A DNA stretch of 64,000 bases from Lachnospiraceae bacterium V9D3004 (GCA_000621985.1 JHWW01000012.1:40357-104356); one strand, 5' to 3'. Shown: positions 20,501-27,160, counted from the first letter of the stretch. Made by a program: numbers and translations. The notes: generated from the letters alone by a model not told the origin.

Positions 20501-20613
20501 GCCTCGGCATTCGTGCCGTATCCAGGTATGTATCCTGTCATTCCCAACAGCATAACCACGGCCATAAGCCACGCTACTACTCTCCCCTCTTTCTTGTTCA
20601 TACGCACTTTCAT
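11563..20613 (-). CDS. Giant secreted multidomain surface protein (GLUG, Fn3, InlB-B and BspA LRR modules)
   Basis: 3,016 residues, one of the largest genes such a genome would carry. A signal peptide (hydrophobic core VVAWLMAVVMLLGM, AEAAA cleavage region) is followed by two long GLUG-type repeat regions (about 45-480 and 520-1090; motifs like GTVENCY and GGIVGYN). Five InlB/Listeria-type repeats end near residues 1213, 1433, 1723, 2023 and 2315 (LYAIWE, MYALWQ, LYAMWN, LYARWK, LYAIWR). Pairs of Fn3-like domains lie between and after them. A Pro/Glu/Ser/Thr linker (about 2636-2730) and a final BspA-type leucine-rich repeat region (about 2906-3018; KTVKIDGVKFKVTAI) close it. No LPXTG or SLH motif is visible. 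The start is placed at 20613 because GGAGG is only 2 bases from the ATG at 20619. Probably an adhesin or matrix protein. Confidence 0.88.
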   Translation of the reverse strand: MKVRMNKKEGRVVAWLMAVVMLLGMTGYIPGYGTNAEAAAKRDYWNGLVATRFAGGEGTARHPYLIKWGSQLAYLADLVNRGVKDSDGEEYSKKSYKLIRDIKLNDLDSVAHYKTEEVSADDKELQEWTAIGVSDEMQFAGTFDGDGHTISGLFTHTQKTNGLFGCVSDRGIVKNVIIKDSFVEGSGYGVGAVVGMNSGTIEDCQVISSRVVVVKSEAEETEEGNEETESNKAGPGGGVAGANLGYINGCSNEAAGMITAGVYGVNMIGGITGLNRGELWNCYNTSVLNSFTILDNNVIVRGQYGTGGIVGYNDNGGQIKNCYNRGAVMARGNVGGIVGINLDLVANCYNHGAITARDDGYGGEIAGTLQRTDDLSIEYKGKIRYCYWTIRMNDNDHSANFPSAGFIGMGASAENCYACDTENDCALKNTEGADVDISFPHVPDPGNNVNKLKDALISWQKESNDYCGLSGQCKNTNNPNIKYLNWKMDGATPSLPIFGEGEDIVEWNGTEDMSDFEGDGTENSPYRITSEGQLKHLAELVNGGTNKTFEGEYFIVTRDLKLNNDNYQFSYDSDKGLVKVKYTGGAQVKTAYVGTGIKGEAGGNDIFDENASVPGQWYANDAGFPALAENALEDCFKEDALHRWTPIGVRDDRVFKGNFNANGHTISGLFVNGLANAGLFGHVVAGEDEENGERFKLECEIKDIKINNSCVIGSGNTGTAVAYIEGDVTNCSVDNAIVTANDGYLGGVVGFVDHSSQTGEVKDDSHRIFGSGFGGYIYGGDESYEGGVIGYCGYGNTIEECYTTPGTFNVNITKAVEGRAKYVGGLCGWNYGSTIINSCNHLNVNDKSTAQVYAGGITGCNESKGRSLYPDEYDHIYAAVENSYNRGNVTCENSANAYVGGIAGLNKGGNIVNVYTDLNSDTGIIGQKETNCGHIAGANINGDGRYDFVKGKTQRVDIYESVSGTVSYAYSLGTKLIAGMLRDSANNVTGVHDVEVINADYSLTVAKFSKTALHEVLKGWIDSSSGGNKNEKYLGWKMDGFPQFEGSNYIQSTETEPWPIYTLTYDPNVGGQAVEERMRELGELSGEIKTKEYQRLTEDEKANSVDYDADRKMYYSTDDGREVPAISRCKFERDGFRFIGWCTEINDEQLPAKKSATNPGSKIYLAKGRDSITGLIRDFNPSDYAYVEYNTIPENPEEVSNPLALEGDTTLYAIWESTRVNVTNIYVEKEGDVDVYKLKKTDINVNAPVVKWDRVSDAKSYWIYRYKLEEGQDNPDFYNAFTFDEYYDKCQRFEETGLYFPGSDNEDDATLEAGVYYYGVRSISEVEKSGKNGSSTLKAGPMSYTVRVEIKSKDIVYHGNGGKTPDNKEEYSDDKIIVGNSAEIKDNTFERTGYRFMKWNTESNGTGDSYEPGDVLPIVDNEEDAERTIDMYALWQLEPVTLDVSNDDDSLVLVWHKHEADISKYVIYSSKNNEIYTYKDTVEVNGSDEYRYPIEKQETVTYYHVVAHKDIPSGNINYYEESEPSNAVTDAMLDLDKTKGIDNTGIDGNQIYLKWDKEDGVTGYEVFRSDRSNDLGEDTKLPGTVLIDPEFTNKENVTFEDSVPEVGTYYYHVRPFTEHRENGRLTSVEYGGFSVMCKVELKTVTIKYNSNVSNSGEGNREYSQETGLNFRTELDKVENMPGFTNEGFEFGTWSTRSDRITTPSYEDGATIDKASEDMQLYAMWNLKAPELTVVTENGEQVLRWDVNRAVDSYDVYQKENTGDYVRIAENLAPSGNQVESYALGTLDESNTYEFYVKAYHNDNSVVGTSLTKFSESNRVSVLPPADQVRNVVCTVNPDKKHGSYVQVEWDSVTGLQGFKGYHVFRQDPGSEEKILLDSVIPSGGNNRKVTYTDESIDKTKPGEYKYYVRAYAADADGEYYKNLSLPAVAELEAVKITYKSNGGKGNDVEQTVIKESSDITVKECVEDCKFSRDGYTFIEWYTTAYDDVKKEFKEVTYTEKDNDGNSTVLPTEELKTDVVLYARWKLSPVVLDEPVKVSTPNEDGTMATNVVLKWTENKNKKPSGYDVWEQKGENGVPHRISTDEIITGNTYTVKDIDTTTLYRYYVVPYENIETATGLLKATGLESNTVTVAADEEVVIDGQVTGLDGVVNNGAVDLTWNKLNGVTGYYIYRRTDDSKPTKEDRIAVDTTIDADQTSFTDDTVTDVIPYYYTVRGYVETEDSIRYLTFSNTIEVRFEKYTITYCKDSTKRETVVKDYIKGSKFSPIENSFSNGNKVFVSWNTDPTGKGYEYEPGKEYPNEINQESIENYTELYAIWRLQKPENVKAEVQADNKTVNISWDKVEGADGYVVYRQNKNDNDDVEKLTVIDNNCTDDLGDRELGENDGYFYYVRAYEIVSNDMRRLSEPSDVTPDSIIGNVKVDSDDIGVVENLKILAYEKDNSAKIGWSGLPEADGYFVYRSVGIDGPKTYTGLNVKGSNVNTGELDIDTPYYYYVAAYILDKNNDPIAIGDYSEGILVQITPSPVPSPSPTPEPSPTPNPYGKVINLTAVSTESGKADLTWDQLEGVSGYKVYYADNEEMNDKQQVGDLPETSLTVDNLPVGKTAYFIVRGYEPKVGVGYLYSDYSDVARVVIFGATPEPTASPEPSYEPEPSNEPEATASPEPSGEPEATASPEPGSEATASPEPSGEPEATASPEPGGEATPEPTTVPTEVPATEAPASNAPSASPEATKDPRLVDRFFVKDAYSQYINLIWDKADAAIGYEISYSTSLDGIRTVIAMPGKDSTSLDALPVTGAAFTVNENINASEIQAYNQRDNATYYYYIRAVLEEGYGNYSPAIIIALHSNNYVTPAPYQYVTPSPTQTTPTPAPIIQAPDDIVIHDVGDKVTKSKLIYQITKNTETSHTVRVVKPVKKTYKKITIPKTVKIDGVKFKVTAIKAKAFASNKKLTGIVIGANVTKIGAKAFYNCKKLKNITFKGKKVKKMGKNAFKGINSKCQIVIPKTVLKKYRNLIQNTTK
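12480..12715 (-). repeat. 66-bp tandem repeats coding the Pro/Glu/Ala linker
   Basis: Near-identical units start about 66 bp apart (for example GGTTCAGGCGA at 12524 and 12590). They encode 22-residue blocks of the type SGEPEATASPEP in the giant protein. Copy number is likely to vary between strains. Confidence 0.7.
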
Positions 20614-20682
20614 AAACATTTCCTCCTGCTTATATGATACTCCAATATTGTATATCGGATCCTTTACCGATTATTAATAACC

Positions 20683-20712
20683 ATTTTACAATATTTTATA
20701 TAATAATGTCAA
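20683..20712 (-). promoter_or_regulatory. Promoter for the giant surface-protein gene
   Basis: On the minus strand: TTGACA (20707-20712), 18-bp spacer, TAAAAT (20683-20688). Its -35 is one arm of a 17-bp palindrome shared with the divergent promoter. A GGAGG site lies at 20621-20626. Confidence 0.6.
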
Positions 20713-20717
20713 TTGAA

Positions 20718-20746
20718 TTGACACAATTCCAATATTTCATTATACT
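20718..20746 (+). promoter_or_regulatory. Promoter for the flavin-reductase-like gene
   Basis: TTGACA (20718-20723), 17-bp spacer, TATACT (20741-20746), followed by GAGGAGGG 8 bases before the ATG at 20787. This is close to a consensus SigA promoter. Confidence 0.7.
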
Positions 20747-20786
20747 TAATAGTATATAAGATCACTAAATATGAGGAGGGTGTATT

Positions 20787-21302
20787 ATGCATGTTTTTCA
20801 ACCAATGGATATTAAAAATACCGATATCAACCCTTTTACAATGATAGGAACCGACTTCTTCGCAATCACGGTAAAATCCGGTGATAAGATCAATGCCATG
20901 ACTGCCGGATGGGGAGGCTTCGGAGTAATGTGGGGAGTGAATGTTGCATACCTTGCAGTCCGTGACAGCCGATACACAAGAGAGCTTATGGACGAAGCCG
21001 ACACCTTTTCAATGACTTTCTTCAATATGAAGAGCAAGCAGAATAAGATGATCTTAAAATACCTGGGTGGCATATCCGGACATGATGAGGACAAGATCAA
21101 GAATGCTTCACTTGTCATCAACTATGTTGACGATACGCCGTATATCGACGAAGGGTCACTTGTATATATATGTAAAAAACTTTCAAAGACACCTATAAGT
21201 CCGGATTCGTTTGCAGATCCGGCCATTCAGAAAAGATGGTACAAAGACGGAGACTACCACAACATCTACATTGCCGAGATAACAAAGATGCTCGCACGTT
21301 AA
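20787..21302 (+). CDS. Flavin reductase-like FMN-binding protein
   Basis: 171 residues with the split-barrel flavin reductase pattern: INPFTMIGTDFFAIT, NAMTAGWGGFGVMWG (flavin phosphate-binding region, about 35-50), a mid-protein TFSMTFFN, and the HNIYIAEITKM end. Such proteins bind FMN and reduce flavins or act as small flavoenzymes in anaerobes. It is strictly cytoplasmic and has its own strong promoter. It is divergent from the giant surface protein and 101 bp before a hybrid kinase; a nested inverted repeat (21312-21383) lies in that gap. Family call good; reaction not known. Confidence 0.82.
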   Translation: MHVFQPMDIKNTDINPFTMIGTDFFAITVKSGDKINAMTAGWGGFGVMWGVNVAYLAVRDSRYTRELMDEADTFSMTFFNMKSKQNKMILKYLGGISGHDEDKIKNASLVINYVDDTPYIDEGSLVYICKKLSKTPISPDSFADPAIQKRWYKDGDYHNIYIAEITKMLAR

Positions 21303-21311
21303 CTTTAACCG

Positions 21312-21383
21312 TCAGATATATATAAGACCAACCGGCATGCATCAGACTTTAAGTTTTTACATCTGACCGGATCATATATCTGA
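21312..21383 (+). promoter_or_regulatory. Nested inverted repeat before the hybrid kinase
   Basis: Outer arms TCAGATATAT (21312-21321) and ATATATCTGA (21374-21383) are perfect complements. Inside, CCGG and CAGA on the left pair with TCTG and CCGG on the right. This could fold as a 72-nt stem-loop in the leader or be a regulator site. No T-run follows, so it is not an obvious terminator. Confidence 0.45.
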
Positions 21384-21403
21384 ACATTATTGGGGGATTG
21401 CAC

Positions 21404-23203
21404 ATGAGAGATCTCAGACCGGATTATAAAAAATGGCGAATGGTTTTTTTCCGCTTCTCTTATATAATAACTGTCATTGCAGCAATTCTGGAGATTATTA
21501 TGTATTTTTTAGCCGATGCTCCGGAATCCCGTGATCTGTCACCGACAATTTATGTATTACATTATATAATTGGTCCGTTCTCTATAAATATACTCATAAT
21601 CACCATTACTTATATTTTCAGAAAAACAAACCCTGCCAATGATACTCTCATTAATGCTTCAGCCATATTATCCAATGCCTTGATATGCTGCGTGATCGCA
21701 AACATTCACTTTAAGATATTCTCGGTTACGTTTTCACACTGTATACCGATATTCATGTCGGTAATATTCGGTAATTTTATTCTCACAAGCATAACTGCGG
21801 TTATAGGTTTATGCAGTTCCATAAGCATCATATTATTAAAATATAATTACGCCGACACCTACCCTGAGTATCCGTTACTGTGGGAAGATATCGTAGTTCT
21901 TATTATTGTGCTCATTTCCGTATATCTGATAGCGATCAGACTTATAGGCATGATGAGGGGACAGATGTTCAAACTCATGAATGTTGCAAAAGAATCGGCC
22001 ATAGCCCAGAAAAGAGAAGCTGCCGCGAACAATGCCAAGAGCGAATTCCTTGCTCATATGTCACATGAGATAAGAACACCTCTTAATGCGATAATCGGCA
22101 TGAATGAAATGATCATCAGAGAAACCGCCGAACACAATGTCAGGGATTACGCACGTTCAGTCAATTCCGCAGGCAACACGCTATTATCCATTATTAATGA
22201 TATTCTTGATTTTTCAAAGATTGAATCCGGAAAGCTTGAACTCATTCCTACCGATTACCATCTTGCTTCGCTCATAAGAGACAGCTACGGTATGCTTTCC
22301 GACAAGATACGGGCAAAGAAGCTCGCCGGAATTATCGAATGTTCACCGGACCTTCCTTCAAAGCTTCACGGTGATGAGCTCCGCATAAGACAGATTCTCG
22401 TTAACCTGTTATCCAATGCCGTAAAATATACCGAAAAAGGTACGATCACATTTAAAATAACCGGAGAAACCGATGACGGTTACGTAACAATTCATTTTTC
22501 GATATCAGATACCGGAATCGGCATAAAAGAAGAAGACATCCCGAAGTTATTTACAGATTTTACCAGATTTGATCAGGAACATACCCGTACAATACAGGGC
22601 ACCGGCCTCGGACTGGCGATAACCAAGCAGCTGATCACGATCATGAACGGCAATATCAATGTCACAAGTAAATATGGTGAAGGCACTACATTTACCGTGA
22701 CTCTGCGCCAGCGTATAGTTGATGAAAAACCTATAGGTCCGTATGAAGATATTCATTCACTGGAACCTGTTGCCACAGAGAATGCAAGAAAGCAGTTTGA
22801 AGCTCCCGATGCACATATTCTCGTGGTTGATGACGTTATCATCAATCTCAAGGTTGTCAATAACCTGTTGAAACATACCAAAATACATATTGATACCGCC
22901 TCAAGCGGCGCGCAATGTCTGGAACTTGTCCAGCTGAATAAATATGACATCATTTTCATGGATCATATGATGCCCGAGATGGACGGTATCGAAACTCTTG
23001 AAGCGATGAAACAGCTTACGACCTCGTTAAATAACGACACTCCCGTTGTTATGCTCACAGCCAACGCCATATCGGGAGTGGAAGACAAATATATCGGTCA
23101 CGGCTTCACCGATTATCTCTCGAAACCGATCCTCGGATATAAGCTAGAAGACATTATAATCAGGAATCTTCCTGACGATAAGATTCATTACGAAGATATG
23201 TAA
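21404..23203 (+). CDS. Membrane-bound hybrid sensor histidine kinase with receiver domain
   Basis: 599 residues. The first 190 residues carry about six membrane helices with no extracellular sensor domain. Then come HisKA with the phospho-acceptor His in FLAHMSHEIRTPLNA (about residue 225), HATPase_c (NLLSNAVKYTEKG, DTGIGI, GTGLGLAI) and a C-terminal receiver (ILVVDDV, acceptor Asp in IIFMDHMMPEMDG, LTANAISG, LSKPI). The ATG at 21404 sits 8 bases after GGGGG; an in-frame TTG at 21398 is less likely. The signal and output are unknown; no separate response regulator with a DNA-binding domain is nearby. The end overlaps convergent folA by 44 bp. Confidence 0.92.
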   Translation: MRDLRPDYKKWRMVFFRFSYIITVIAAILEIIMYFLADAPESRDLSPTIYVLHYIIGPFSINILIITITYIFRKTNPANDTLINASAILSNALICCVIANIHFKIFSVTFSHCIPIFMSVIFGNFILTSITAVIGLCSSISIILLKYNYADTYPEYPLLWEDIVVLIIVLISVYLIAIRLIGMMRGQMFKLMNVAKESAIAQKREAAANNAKSEFLAHMSHEIRTPLNAIIGMNEMIIRETAEHNVRDYARSVNSAGNTLLSIINDILDFSKIESGKLELIPTDYHLASLIRDSYGMLSDKIRAKKLAGIIECSPDLPSKLHGDELRIRQILVNLLSNAVKYTEKGTITFKITGETDDGYVTIHFSISDTGIGIKEEDIPKLFTDFTRFDQEHTRTIQGTGLGLAITKQLITIMNGNINVTSKYGEGTTFTVTLRQRIVDEKPIGPYEDIHSLEPVATENARKQFEAPDAHILVVDDVIINLKVVNNLLKHTKIHIDTASSGAQCLELVQLNKYDIIFMDHMMPEMDGIETLEAMKQLTTSLNNDTPVVMLTANAISGVEDKYIGHGFTDYLSKPILGYKLEDIIIRNLPDDKIHYEDM

Positions 23204-23675
23204 TATATTTATAAGGAATATCACCATCGTGGTATTCCTCTTTTATTTTTCTGAATTCCTTTTCATCAAATTCCGGGAAATATGTATCTCCCTCCACACT
23301 AAGATCGATCTCGGTTATATACATCACATCAACTATATCCATAGCCTGACGGTATATGCTCTCACCACCTGCTATGTATATATCCGTTTCTTTTGTCGCA
23401 TTGTATTCTTCCGATATCCTCAGAGCTTCTTCAAAGGAACGCGCAACGATCAGATTCGGATCTCCGGTATCGTTTTTCATGTTTTCTGACACAACAATAT
23501 TAAGCCTTTCGGGAAGAGGCTTTCCTATATCTTCATATGTTTTTCTTCCCATAATAACAATATTCCCGGTTGTAAGCCGTTTGAACAACGTCTTTTCTCC
23601 GGGAATATCCCATGGAATACGTCCTTTATTGCCGATAATCCGACCTTTTGCATATGCAACGATAAGTCCGGTCAT
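23160..23675 (-). CDS. folA: Dihydrofolate reductase
   Basis: NADPH-dependent reduction of dihydrofolate to tetrahydrofolate, the target of trimethoprim. 171 residues with the expected motifs: LIVAYAKGRIIGNKGRIPWDIPGE (active-site loop; Asp at the position that binds the pteridine), IVIMGRKTYEDIGKPLP, and IYIAGGESIYRQAM for NADPH binding. The ATG has an AAAGGA site. The gene lies 21 bp after the DUF2007-like gene, apparently in one operon with a histidine kinase. It overlaps the end of the convergent kinase by 44 bp. No thyA is in the window. Confidence 0.93.
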   Translation of the reverse strand: MTGLIVAYAKGRIIGNKGRIPWDIPGEKTLFKRLTTGNIVIMGRKTYEDIGKPLPERLNIVVSENMKNDTGDPNLIVARSFEEALRISEEYNATKETDIYIAGGESIYRQAMDIVDVMYITEIDLSVEGDTYFPEFDEKEFRKIKEEYHDGDIPYKYITYLRNESYRQEDS

Positions 23676-23696
23676 ATATTTTCCTTTCTTAAAAGA

Positions 23697-24173
23697 TCAT
23701 TTTGGCATTAGCAGTATGGCTACTACAGCGGCGATAACGATCAAAGCGATTATCACTCCTGCAATTACTTTTCCTTTTCCAGAACCGACTATAATGTAGT
23801 CATCATCGTCGTCATCTGCACTGCTTTTTGATCTTCCTTTTGAAGAACCCGTTTTTGACGCGGAATCTCTATTGTCTGTACCTTCTGATCTTCTGTTCGC
23901 CGCACCTGCCTTATTATCTGCACCAGTCTTCTTTCCACTGCCTGCAGACGTTGAATCCTCTTCTGCTTCGATCTCTTTTAAGAATTCCTTTGCCTGCTCA
24001 ACATCTTCCGCCTCGACATATATACCTTTGCCGTATACGGATATTCCGTTAAGTTCCACATAATCATCGGGACCTCCGTCTTTAGTAAATGCTTCGATCC
24101 CTCTTTTCTTTAATTCGCCCTTGATCCTGTTTGCATCAAGAACATCCAATGCAGTATATACCTTCTTCTTCAT
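23697..24173 (-). CDS. DUF2007-like small protein with C-terminal membrane anchor
   Basis: 158 residues. The first 75 (KVYTALDVLDANRIKGELKKRGIEAF, then ISVYGKGIYVEAEDVEQAKEFLKEI) have the two-strand/helix pattern of DUF2007 'putative signal-transducing' proteins, which look like a ferredoxin-like fold. A charged Ser/Gly/Lys/Asp linker (80-135) leads to one helix, IAGVIIALIVIAAVVAILLM, at the very C-terminus, so it is probably tail-anchored. The start codon abuts the stop of the upstream kinase (TAAATG), indicating translational coupling. Function unknown. Confidence 0.75.
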   Translation of the reverse strand: MKKKVYTALDVLDANRIKGELKKRGIEAFTKDGGPDDYVELNGISVYGKGIYVEAEDVEQAKEFLKEIEAEEDSTSAGSGKKTGADNKAGAANRRSEGTDNRDSASKTGSSKGRSKSSADDDDDDYIIVGSGKGKVIAGVIIALIVIAAVVAILLMPK

Positions 24174-26759
24174 TTATGTCACCCCGTTTTCCTCGTTCTT
24201 TATGATCTTTTCCGAAGGCAGATATTTCATCATCATTTTTTCAAGTTTGACCGAGTCGATCGGCTTGGTCAGATAATCGTCAAATCCTGCCCGGATATAT
24301 TTTTCACGGGCACCCGATATGGCGTTCGCTGTCAGACATATAACAGGTGCTTCCTTACTTAAATAATCGTCCAATTCCCTCATTTCCTTTAAGGTCTGAA
24401 TACCATCTTTATTAGGCATCATATGATCAAGGAATATAATGTCATACTTATTCTTTGCAACAAGCTCTATTCCCTCGTCACCGCTTGCCGCCGTATCAAT
24501 ATGAACTTTCGTCTGCTTTAACAGACTCTTGAATACCATAAGATTCATCTTCGTATCGTCCACAACAAGAATATTGACTTCGGGTGCAGTAAAGCTTGCG
24601 CGGTATTTCTTACGTCTTGCCATATTCCTCCTGTAAGACGATTCATAATCACCCACAGGATCCCATTTTACAACTTCCTGTCTCAACGAGAAGCTGAATA
24701 CCGAGCCTTTGCCGTATTCACTCTCAACTTCAAGATTACTGCCCATCATATTAAGCAGCTTTTGTGTGATAGGCATTCCAAGTCCTGTTCCTTCCACATT
24801 CCTGTTACGTTCTTCATCGATCCTGACATATTGTGAGAACAGATTAGCCATATCCTCTTCTTTAATTCCTATGCCTGTATCCTCTACTGATATATTAAGC
24901 TGAATTATGTCATCAGAACCAATCAGCTTTTCGTAACCAACCCTGAATGTAACTTTTCCTTCATTCGTATACTTGGCTGCATTGGTAAGAATATTAGTGA
25001 TGATCTGCCTTACGCGGATCTCATCACCCCGGAGCGTATTGGGAATACTCCTGTCAAAATCAATTACAAATAACAGATCTTTTGAATCCATACGGGGCTG
25101 GATCATATTTACAAGGTCGTTAAGCAGTGAAGACAGATCGTATTCAACAATGATCAGTTCCATCCTTCCTGCTTCGATCTTGGACAGATCCAGGATCTCA
25201 TTAACAAGTCCGAGCAACGTCTCTCCGGCAGTCTGTATACTCTCAGAATATGTTAATATATTATCATCCGTACTCTCCCTGAGTATCATCTCATTCATAC
25301 CCATGACCGCATTGATCGGCGTACGGATCTCATGAGACATATTCGAGAGAAATTCCGACTTGGCTTCACTCTCTGCAAGTGCTTTGATCGATATATCCTG
25401 AAGCATGTCACGACGTTTCTTTTCTTCATCAATACTCTCAACCATCCATAATACATGGGACAGCCTGCCTTCATGAGTATATTTTGACACTACAAATCTT
25501 GCACGGCACCATATGCCCCTGTAACTGTGGAATTCCGTTGTGATGGTGTTAGAACCACCTAACCTTCCGAGCAAAGTGTCAAGTTTCACGAATTGCATAA
25601 GCAGATCGCGCGAATCCTCATGAGCGATATGCGAAGCCACTTGTTCAAGCAGCTCCTGTGCTCCGACACTTGTTTTGATCGCATCCTTTACATCATGATT
25701 CTTTCTGATCGACAAATAATTGTTATTAACAACATCAATATCCAATACGGCAAGATATATATCAGCCGACGCAGACAACTGTTCATTAAGTCTGTCCGAG
25801 GTCAGATTCCTGACTATCATACTTGCAAATACGACGGACAGGATCACAATTGCAATAAGGATTAATATTATTGTAATGATAAGCATATTCCTTAACGGCT
25901 GATAACTCTCGGTTGCATCTATAACCGATACGCTGTACCATTCTTCATTGATCTTAACTGAATATACAACGTAGGTTGTGCCATGGAATGATATCTCAAA
26001 ACATTCTTCCGTATTTGCAAATAATTCCGTTACGACCGCAGCGCCCAGCGTGTCATTTTCAGTCCTGTAATTATGCCCTATCTCTTCGGTTATATTGTTG
26101 ACAAGTACTATGCCGTTCTTATCCATTATGAATCCCATGGTGTTATCGATAGGAGTAGTATCCGATCCGCTCATCATCTGTACCATGTCAAATGATATAT
26201 CTATGGCAACGACACTTCTTCCGTCTTTTAATGTCTGCACTACCGTTGTCATAAGATTCCCGGTCTGCGCGTCAAGGTATGGTTCAATTATCGTAATTCT
26301 GCCTTTATTGGTAACCGCCTTCTTGTACCACGGTCTTTCTGTAGGCACATAGTCTTCATCCGGAACCCATCCGGCACCATCATAATATTCACCCTTTATA
26401 AAGCCGTACAATCCGGTGAATCTGTCGTCGATAGACTTCTGAATGTTCTCGGTGTTCTCCATCATAAAATCGAGAATCTCCTGTTTGCTGTCACCATTAT
26501 CAAGCATCTTGTCAACTGTATATCGTGCAGTCTTTACTATATTCGTTGCTGTTGAGATATAATTATTGAAAAGCTCCATGGACTGAACCGCATTAAGTTC
26601 TCCCTGGAACATGATATTCTTCTTTTCAGTTGAATACATATCTAAGAAATATCCGATAATAAGCCCCACAAAGAAGACCATGCTCATCATGGCCGCTATC
26701 ATTCTTTTGGTGCCGAATTTTTTAAGAGCGTCGATAACAGTAATCCCATTCTTTTTCAT
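24174..26759 (-). CDS. Hybrid sensor histidine kinase with extracellular Cache-like sensor and receiver domain
   Basis: 861 residues from the ATG at 26759 (GGGGTG 7 bases upstream). TM1 is near residues 20-40. An extracellular region of about 245 residues (ERPWYKKAV, ITIIEPYLDAQTGNLMTTVVQTL, VVAIDISFDMV) looks like a dCache ligand-binding domain. TM2 lies near residue 300. A PAS-like segment follows, then HisKA (FLSNMSHEIRTPINA), HATPase_c (NILTNAAKYTNEG, DTGIGI, GTGLGMPI) and a receiver (ILVVDDT, IIFLDHMMPNKDG, LTANAISG, LTKPID). It is the first gene of an operon with the DUF2007 protein and folA. Its receiver resembles that of the convergent kinase, suggesting duplication. Ligand unknown. 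Confidence 0.92.
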   Translation of the reverse strand: MKKNGITVIDALKKFGTKRMIAAMMSMVFFVGLIIGYFLDMYSTEKKNIMFQGELNAVQSMELFNNYISTATNIVKTARYTVDKMLDNGDSKQEILDFMMENTENIQKSIDDRFTGLYGFIKGEYYDGAGWVPDEDYVPTERPWYKKAVTNKGRITIIEPYLDAQTGNLMTTVVQTLKDGRSVVAIDISFDMVQMMSGSDTTPIDNTMGFIMDKNGIVLVNNITEEIGHNYRTENDTLGAAVVTELFANTEECFEISFHGTTYVVYSVKINEEWYSVSVIDATESYQPLRNMLIITIILILIAIVILSVVFASMIVRNLTSDRLNEQLSASADIYLAVLDIDVVNNNYLSIRKNHDVKDAIKTSVGAQELLEQVASHIAHEDSRDLLMQFVKLDTLLGRLGGSNTITTEFHSYRGIWCRARFVVSKYTHEGRLSHVLWMVESIDEEKKRRDMLQDISIKALAESEAKSEFLSNMSHEIRTPINAVMGMNEMILRESTDDNILTYSESIQTAGETLLGLVNEILDLSKIEAGRMELIIVEYDLSSLLNDLVNMIQPRMDSKDLLFVIDFDRSIPNTLRGDEIRVRQIITNILTNAAKYTNEGKVTFRVGYEKLIGSDDIIQLNISVEDTGIGIKEEDMANLFSQYVRIDEERNRNVEGTGLGMPITQKLLNMMGSNLEVESEYGKGSVFSFSLRQEVVKWDPVGDYESSYRRNMARRKKYRASFTAPEVNILVVDDTKMNLMVFKSLLKQTKVHIDTAASGDEGIELVAKNKYDIIFLDHMMPNKDGIQTLKEMRELDDYLSKEAPVICLTANAISGAREKYIRAGFDDYLTKPIDSVKLEKMMMKYLPSEKIIKNEENGVT

Positions 26760-26803
26760 ATGAAGTTCACCCCACAATACCTCACCGAAACAATACTCAT
26801 CTC

Positions 26804-26832
26804 ATTGTAACACACGTTAGGGAAAATGACAA
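26804..26832 (-). promoter_or_regulatory. Promoter for the Cache hybrid-kinase operon
   Basis: On the minus strand: TTGTCA (26827-26832), 17-bp spacer, TACAAT (26804-26809), about 45 bp before the ATG. Confidence 0.6.
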
Positions 26833-26932
26833 TCGCGTCTTGCTCATGTCGCGCTGGGGTACATGCGTAAACAACGAGGCACCTCGATTTCGCTTCGCTC
26901 AATCTCGGTCGCGACAGTCGTCGCGTAAAAGC

Positions 26933-26966
26933 AAAAAAAACGCCCTTGGAATGCAAGCATTCCAGG
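26933..26966 (-). terminator. Ancestral rpsI terminator, now separated from rpsI by the element
   Basis: On the minus strand the hairpin TGGAATG-CTTG-CATTCCA (26947-26964 region) is followed by GGGCG and T8 (26933-26940). It is enclosed in a larger inverted repeat, AACAACGAGGCAC (26870-26882) with GTGCCTCGTTGTT (26987-26999). Without the element it would lie about 45 bp past the rpsI stop codon. Confidence 0.7.
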
Positions 26967-27008
26967 ACGTATTCTTTTGCTTTTGTGTGCCTCGTTGTTT
27001 CGCGCATC

Positions 27009-27025
27009 TTATCTCTTTGAGAACT
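27009..27025. repeat. attL: left attachment-site copy
   Basis: 17-bp direct repeat (TTATCTCTTTGAGAACT) identical to 34265-34281, which is the last 17 bases of rpsI including its stop codon. Confidence 0.88.
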
Positions 27026-27139
27026 AATACCTCTTTCAAGTCTTTTTCCCTATCTTCCCCCAAAGTATTGTAAACTCTTCATTTCTCAATATTTACTTGT
27101 TGTTTCGTTTATTCTTTTTTCGTATCCTCACGTAACATT

Positions 27140-27160
27140 AAACACCAAATAAACACCAAA
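27140..27160 (+). repeat. Left arm-type integrase site (two tandem 11-bp units)
   Basis: Two tandem copies of AAACACCAAAT (the second truncated by one base). The same 21 bp recurs at 34176-34196 in direct orientation near the other end. Position and arrangement match arm-type binding sites of Tn916-like integrases. The rest of 27026-27349 is AT-rich with no gene I can support. Confidence 0.65.
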
